In this document: positions 4,985 through 7,776 of the stretch, piece by piece
How positions within the stretch are numbered: the first letter of the stretch is position 1
Layout of the letters: every line of letters begins with the position of its first letter
Assembly: GCA_002730675.1 (NCBI GenBank)
Contig: PCAV01000052.1
Span: 7,127-14,902 of the forward strand
Origin: Rhodospirillaceae bacterium
GTDB taxonomy: Bacteria; Pseudomonadota; Alphaproteobacteria; Thalassobaculales; Thalassobaculaceae
Reading direction: 5' to 3'
Length of the DNA stretch: 7,776 bases
Notes under the pieces: generated by a model
Told to the model about the DNA's origin: nothing
The model's input: only the letters and a program-made list of their open reading frames with translations
The model's database searches: none
Program-made: the position numbers and the translations under genes

Positions 4985-5959
4985 TTAAGGCAAAAGTACT
5001 GTAGAAGCGGTAGTGTTCCTGGCCTCTAGCTGTTCGTGAGCAGCCCTCGCTTCTTCTAAAGGAAATTCTTGATCTATACGAATTTGTATATCACCACTAT
5101 CTACAGCATCGAATAAATCTTTTGCCATCGCGTCGAGCCGTTCTTTGTTGCTAGCAAAATGAAACAAAGTTGGTCGAGTAAAGTTCAGAGATCCTTTTTG
5201 AGCGAAAATACCGAGATCAACCGGTGGTATCGATCCTGAAGATTGACCAAAACTGACCATTTTCCCTAGCGGCTGTAAGCAATCCAGCGATTGTTCAAAA
5301 GTATCTCTTCCAACAGAGTCGTAGACAACAGGGAGCTTGGTTCCGTTCGTTATTTCCATTACCCTGTTAACAAAGTTTTCTCTGGTATAAATAATCGGGT
5401 AATCACAACCGTTATCACTAGCTAGCGCAGCTTTTTCATCACTACCCACAGTGCCAATAACAGTAGCGCCTAGTTTCTTCGCCCACTGGCAGACGATTAA
5501 CCCTACACCACCGGCGGCGGCATGGATTAAAATAGTGTCAGACGGGCCAACATTATGTATTTGCCGAATAAGATATTGCGCCGTTAAACCCTTAAGCATT
5601 AGGGCAGCGGCGACTTTATCAGGAATGCTGTCTGGTATCTTAACTACAGCGTTCACGTTTATATTGCGCTCTTCAGCATAGGAACCGGGTGGCGGTGAGG
5701 CGTATGCTACACGATCGCCAAGGTTCAGAGATGTAACGCTTGATCCAACATCGGTTACTATCCCTGCACCTTCCATACCGATACCTGAGGGAAGGGGGAG
5801 TGGATAAAGGCCACTACGATGATACGTGTCTATGAAATTCAGACCAACAACGGTGTGACGAACTCTAATGTCTTCTTCGCCTAAAGGGGGCAAATCTATT
5901 TCATCCCATGATAACACTTCCGGGCCGCCAACTTTATGAAACCTTATAGCTTTTACCAC
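4985..5959 (-). CDS. NADPH:quinone oxidoreductase, zinc-free MDR family (QorA-like)
   Basis: This is a medium-chain dehydrogenase/reductase of the quinone-oxidoreductase branch, likely a cytosolic NADPH-dependent reductase of quinones or similar electrophiles; the exact substrate cannot be read. The 324 residues match the E. coli enzyme in length. The N-terminal catalytic domain has VGLNFIDTYHRSGLYP (residues 38-53) and GMEGAGIVTDVG (61-72), and lacks the zinc cysteines of alcohol dehydrogenases. The Rossmann domain shows HAAAGGVG (146-153) for cofactor binding, then the conserved VYDSVG (212-217). The start is GTG (5959-5957), with AGAGG eight bases upstream on the minus strand. It interrupts the usual rho-mnmE adjacency, is the only minus-strand gene right of the origin, and runs against the inferred replication direction. 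A palindrome at 5975-5987 lies between its promoter region and ribosome binding site. The family is secure; the physiological role is not. Confidence 0.9.
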   Translation of the reverse strand: MVKAIRFHKVGGPEVLSWDEIDLPPLGEEDIRVRHTVVGLNFIDTYHRSGLYPLPLPSGIGMEGAGIVTDVGSSVTSLNLGDRVAYASPPPGSYAEERNINVNAVVKIPDSIPDKVAAALMLKGLTAQYLIRQIHNVGPSDTILIHAAAGGVGLIVCQWAKKLGATVIGTVGSDEKAALASDNGCDYPIIYTRENFVNRVMEITNGTKLPVVYDSVGRDTFEQSLDCLQPLGKMVSFGQSSGSIPPVDLGIFAQKGSLNFTRPTLFHFASNKERLDAMAKDLFDAVDSGDIQIRIDQEFPLEEARAAHEQLEARNTTASTVLLP

Positions 5960-5974
5960 ACCACACCTCTAAAA

Positions 5975-5987
5975 AGTTACTGTAACT
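5975..5987. promoter_or_regulatory. 13-base palindrome AGTTACTGTAACT, candidate operator
   Basis: Perfect 6-base arms (AGTTAC and GTAACT) flank a central T. The site lies 16 bases upstream of the start codon of the quinone oxidoreductase and just before its Shine-Dalgarno, where a bound repressor would block transcription. Redox or quinone sensors of the HxlR/MarR type often control such reductases and use short TTAC-containing palindromes, but no regulator gene is in the window. Confidence 0.45.
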
Positions 5988-6184
5988 ATTTAAACTTGAG
6001 CTATACTCTGAGAACCTTTATTTAAGATGCCGTCAGATGTTTTATGTTCAAATCAAAATAGGAAGAGCCGACATGCAACCGGTTTTGGGCATCTAAAACA
6101 ACCAGTAACACGAAACCCTGCTCTCTGAAAAGACTATAGTAATAGGATATTAATTCAGCAACCTACGCTTTATAAAGGCATAAG

Positions 6185-7516
6185 ATGTCACAAAATTTTG
6201 AGGACACCATTTTTGCTTTAGCCACCGGATCTTTGTATGCAGCAACCGCCTTGATCCGAATATCGGGAAACGGCGCGTCTAGAACGGCCAACATCCTAGG
6301 CTTTAAACTACAAAAGCAGCGTCTAGCATCTGTGGCTATTTTGAAAGATGGGGAACGCAAGCTAGACGAAGCGCTGGTTATATTTTTTAAAGGCCCTAGG
6401 AGCTACACAGGAGAGGACGTGATGGAGTTGCACGTGCATGGAGGGAGGGCAGTTATAGAGGCGGTTATTAATACATTGCGAAAACAAAAGGGTTTTAGAA
6501 CAGCAGAGCCGGGTGAATTCACGAAACGGGCGGTGCTTAATGGGAAAATAGATCTCACCAAGGCAGAGGGGATAAACGATCTAATTCAAGCAGAGACGGA
6601 AGCTCAGAGGGTGCAAAGCTTTGCTCAAGTTGATGGAGCCTTGAGCGATATAGCTTTTGGGTGGCGGGAAAAAGCGATAAGGATAGCGGCACACGTAGAG
6701 GCGTACATTGACTTTCCAGACGAGGAAATACCGGAAAGTACCCTGACAAGTTTGGGTGACGAAATGAGCGTGTTGGTAAGAGATATCGAGAAAGGCCTCA
6801 ATGATGGCAGGCGAGGTGAGATTCTGAGAGAAGGTTTCCGTATAGCTGTCATAGGGCCTCCGAATGCAGGAAAATCTACATTAGTAAATTGGCTGTCAAG
6901 AAGGCCAGTTTCTATTATTTCTGAACAGCCTGGCACCACCCGGGATGTTTTAGAAGCATCTCTGGACCTGGGCGGATACCCTGTAATTATAGCTGACACA
7001 GCGGGGCTTAGAGCATCAACGGATCCCATAGAAAACGAGGGGATAAAACGCGCGCAAGAGTGGGCAAAAAAAGCAAACGGTCGCGTGATACTTCTTGAGC
7101 CAAGTACGGGAGCAGGCTTCCTTGAGCGACTGAAACCAAACCCAGAATCCGATCTTGTCGTTGTAAACAAAATAGATTTACTACCAATGGCCTCAAAAAA
7201 GGAAGAAACGCTTGCCATATCTCTTAAGGATGAGATCGGACTAGATAAATTGTTGAGCGGGCTAAAAAAGATCGTCTCGAAAAGTATGGCTAGCCAAGAA
7301 CCCGCGGTTATTACAAGAATTAGGCATCGAGAAGCTCTCCAAAGTTGCCTAAATAGTATAAAGTCCGCGAAAACGGCACTTTTTTTGGGCGAAGAACCGG
7401 AAATCGTAGCGGAAGAGCTAAGGGCGGCCACCAAATCCCTGGGCCGGGTAGTAGGCGCTGTCGACGTGGAGGACTTGTTGGATGTAGTTTTTGGAGATTT
7501 TTGTATTGGAAAATAA
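6185..7516 (+). CDS. mnmE: tRNA modification GTPase MnmE (TrmE)
   Basis: MnmE works with MnmG to add an aminomethyl-type group to carbon 5 of the wobble uridine (U34) in tRNAs reading two-codon boxes, using methylene-tetrahydrofolate, FAD, a nitrogen donor and GTP. The 443-residue protein (E. coli 454) has a folate-binding N-terminal domain opening with DTIFALATG and RISGNG. It continues with EPGEFTKRAVLNGKIDL (residues 108-124). The inserted G domain has G1 GPPNAGKS (224-231), G2 GTTRD (250-254), G3 DTAG (271-274) and G4 NKID (328-331). The C-terminal helical domain ends in the catalytic CIGK (C440). Start ATG 6185 is supported by AAAGG six bases upstream. It is preceded by about 225 bases shared with the divergent oxidoreductase and followed at once by a parS site, then mnmG. 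No intact feature is missing. Confidence 0.97.
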   Translation: MSQNFEDTIFALATGSLYAATALIRISGNGASRTANILGFKLQKQRLASVAILKDGERKLDEALVIFFKGPRSYTGEDVMELHVHGGRAVIEAVINTLRKQKGFRTAEPGEFTKRAVLNGKIDLTKAEGINDLIQAETEAQRVQSFAQVDGALSDIAFGWREKAIRIAAHVEAYIDFPDEEIPESTLTSLGDEMSVLVRDIEKGLNDGRRGEILREGFRIAVIGPPNAGKSTLVNWLSRRPVSIISEQPGTTRDVLEASLDLGGYPVIIADTAGLRASTDPIENEGIKRAQEWAKKANGRVILLEPSTGAGFLERLKPNPESDLVVVNKIDLLPMASKKEETLAISLKDEIGLDKLLSGLKKIVSKSMASQEPAVITRIRHREALQSCLNSIKSAKTALFLGEEPEIVAEELRAATKSLGRVVGAVDVEDLLDVVFGDFCIGK

Positions 7517-7532
7517 TGTTTCACGTGAAACA
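7517..7532. promoter_or_regulatory. parS: parS centromere site (ParB binding)
   Basis: TGTTTCACGTGAAACA is a perfect 16-base palindrome and matches the bacterial parS consensus TGTTNCACGTGAAACA exactly. It begins at the first base after the mnmE stop codon and ends 73 bases before the mnmG start. ParB binds parS, spreads as a CTP-dependent clamp and works with ParA to segregate origins. In alphaproteobacteria parS sites lie near the origin and parAB usually follows mnmG-rsmG, so the place, about 5.5 kb from the candidate oriC, fits well. Confidence 0.93.
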
Positions 7533-7556
7533 AAGTCAAAAATTCTTCTTTATAAT
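7527..7556 (+). promoter_or_regulatory. Candidate mnmG promoter overlapping parS
   Basis: A perfect -10 hexamer TATAAT lies at 7551-7556. The best -35 at 18-base spacing is GAAACA (7527-7532), only 3 of 6, and it falls inside the parS site. If real, transcription would start near 7563 with a leader of about 43 bases, and ParB binding could affect mnmG and the genes after it. The -35 is poor, so confidence is modest. Confidence 0.35.
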
Positions 7557-7605
7557 AAAAAGATTTAGACTTAAAACACCCTGAGCAAAATTTAATGGAG
7601 ATCTT

Positions 7606-7776
7606 GTGATAGAAACCAAGGTGATTGTTATAGGGGGCGGTCACGCGGGCGCAGAAGCTGCAGCAGCAAGCGCAAGGCTGGGCGTCCCCACCGTTCTTAT
7701 AACTCAAAAAAAAGCAACCATTGGTGAGATGTCCTGCAATCCGGCTATTGGGGGTTTAGGTAAGGGGCATTTGGTC
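7606..7776 (+). CDS. mnmG: tRNA uridine-5-carboxymethylaminomethyl modification enzyme MnmG (GidA), 3' partial
   Basis: MnmG is the FAD-binding partner of MnmE in wobble-uridine modification of tRNA. Only the first 57 codons are in the window. They show the dinucleotide-binding [14 protein letters not shown] (residues 6-19) and the family signature [17 protein letters not shown] (41-57), which runs to the window edge. Many relatives have Cys where this protein has A16, a minor change. The start is a GTG at 7606 with GGAG (7597-7600) five bases upstream. No in-frame ATG lies before it: the ATG at 7595 is in another frame and ends after four codons at a TGA that overlaps the GTG. Relatives start at the same distance from the glycine motif. 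It is expected to lead into rsmG, parA and parB beyond the window. Confidence 0.96.
   Translation, partial: MIETKVIVIGGGHAGAEAAAASARLGVPTVLITQKKATIGEMSCNPAIGGLGKGHLV

Noticed and set aside
6077..6084. 8-base palindrome AACCGGTT upstream of mnmE
   Set aside because: It is short and poorly placed for an operator; such palindromes are expected by chance.
6625..7707. Long open frame of 360 codons on the minus strand
   Set aside because: It lies antisense to mnmE, the intact parS and the start of mnmG. Its product is Ser/Ala/Phe-rich low-quality sequence with no recognisable family.

Overview
This window looks like the replication-origin neighbourhood of an alphaproteobacterial chromosome with moderate to low GC. 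The evidence is the gene set and order: secB, dnaQ, coaE, an AT-rich gap, then hemE, hemJ, rho, mnmE and mnmG. This is the conserved alphaproteobacterial cluster in which the origin sits beside hemE (Caulobacter crescentus Cori, Rickettsia prowazekii) and the chromosome-partition genes follow mnmG. The genus cannot be named from what is visible.

Left arm (1-1740): the end of a secB gene whose start probably lies outside the window, then dnaQ (proofreading exonuclease) and coaE (last step of coenzyme A synthesis), both on the minus strand. The order read outward from the gap is coaE-dnaQ, with secB convergent. The ppsR (RP001-type), maf and aroE genes that usually lie between the origin and coaE are missing.

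Gap (1741-2099): 359 bases without a gene and the best candidate for oriC. It holds three sites one mismatch from the consensus DnaA box, two weaker ones, an IHF-like site, a 10-base direct repeat, divergent promoter candidates for coaE and hemE, and a 65-base stretch at its right end that is about 77% AT. Flanking genes point away from it on both sides.

Right arm (2100-7776): hemE and hemJ (haem synthesis) are tightly coupled through a hairpin at the hemE stop codon. rho follows, with a C-rich, G-poor leader that could serve as a Rho loading site. A quinone-oxidoreductase gene then lies on the opposite strand, inserted between rho and mnmE, with a 13-base palindrome just upstream of its start. 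mnmE is complete. Directly after its stop codon is a perfect 16-base ParB-binding site (parS), followed by the first 57 codons of mnmG. MnmE and MnmG together modify the wobble uridine of several tRNAs.

I see no CRISPR array, insertion sequence, tRNA, rRNA or exotic defence system. The most interesting content is the compact origin-plus-parS segment and the regulatory structures between genes. All regulatory sites are read by eye and carry lower confidence than the genes.
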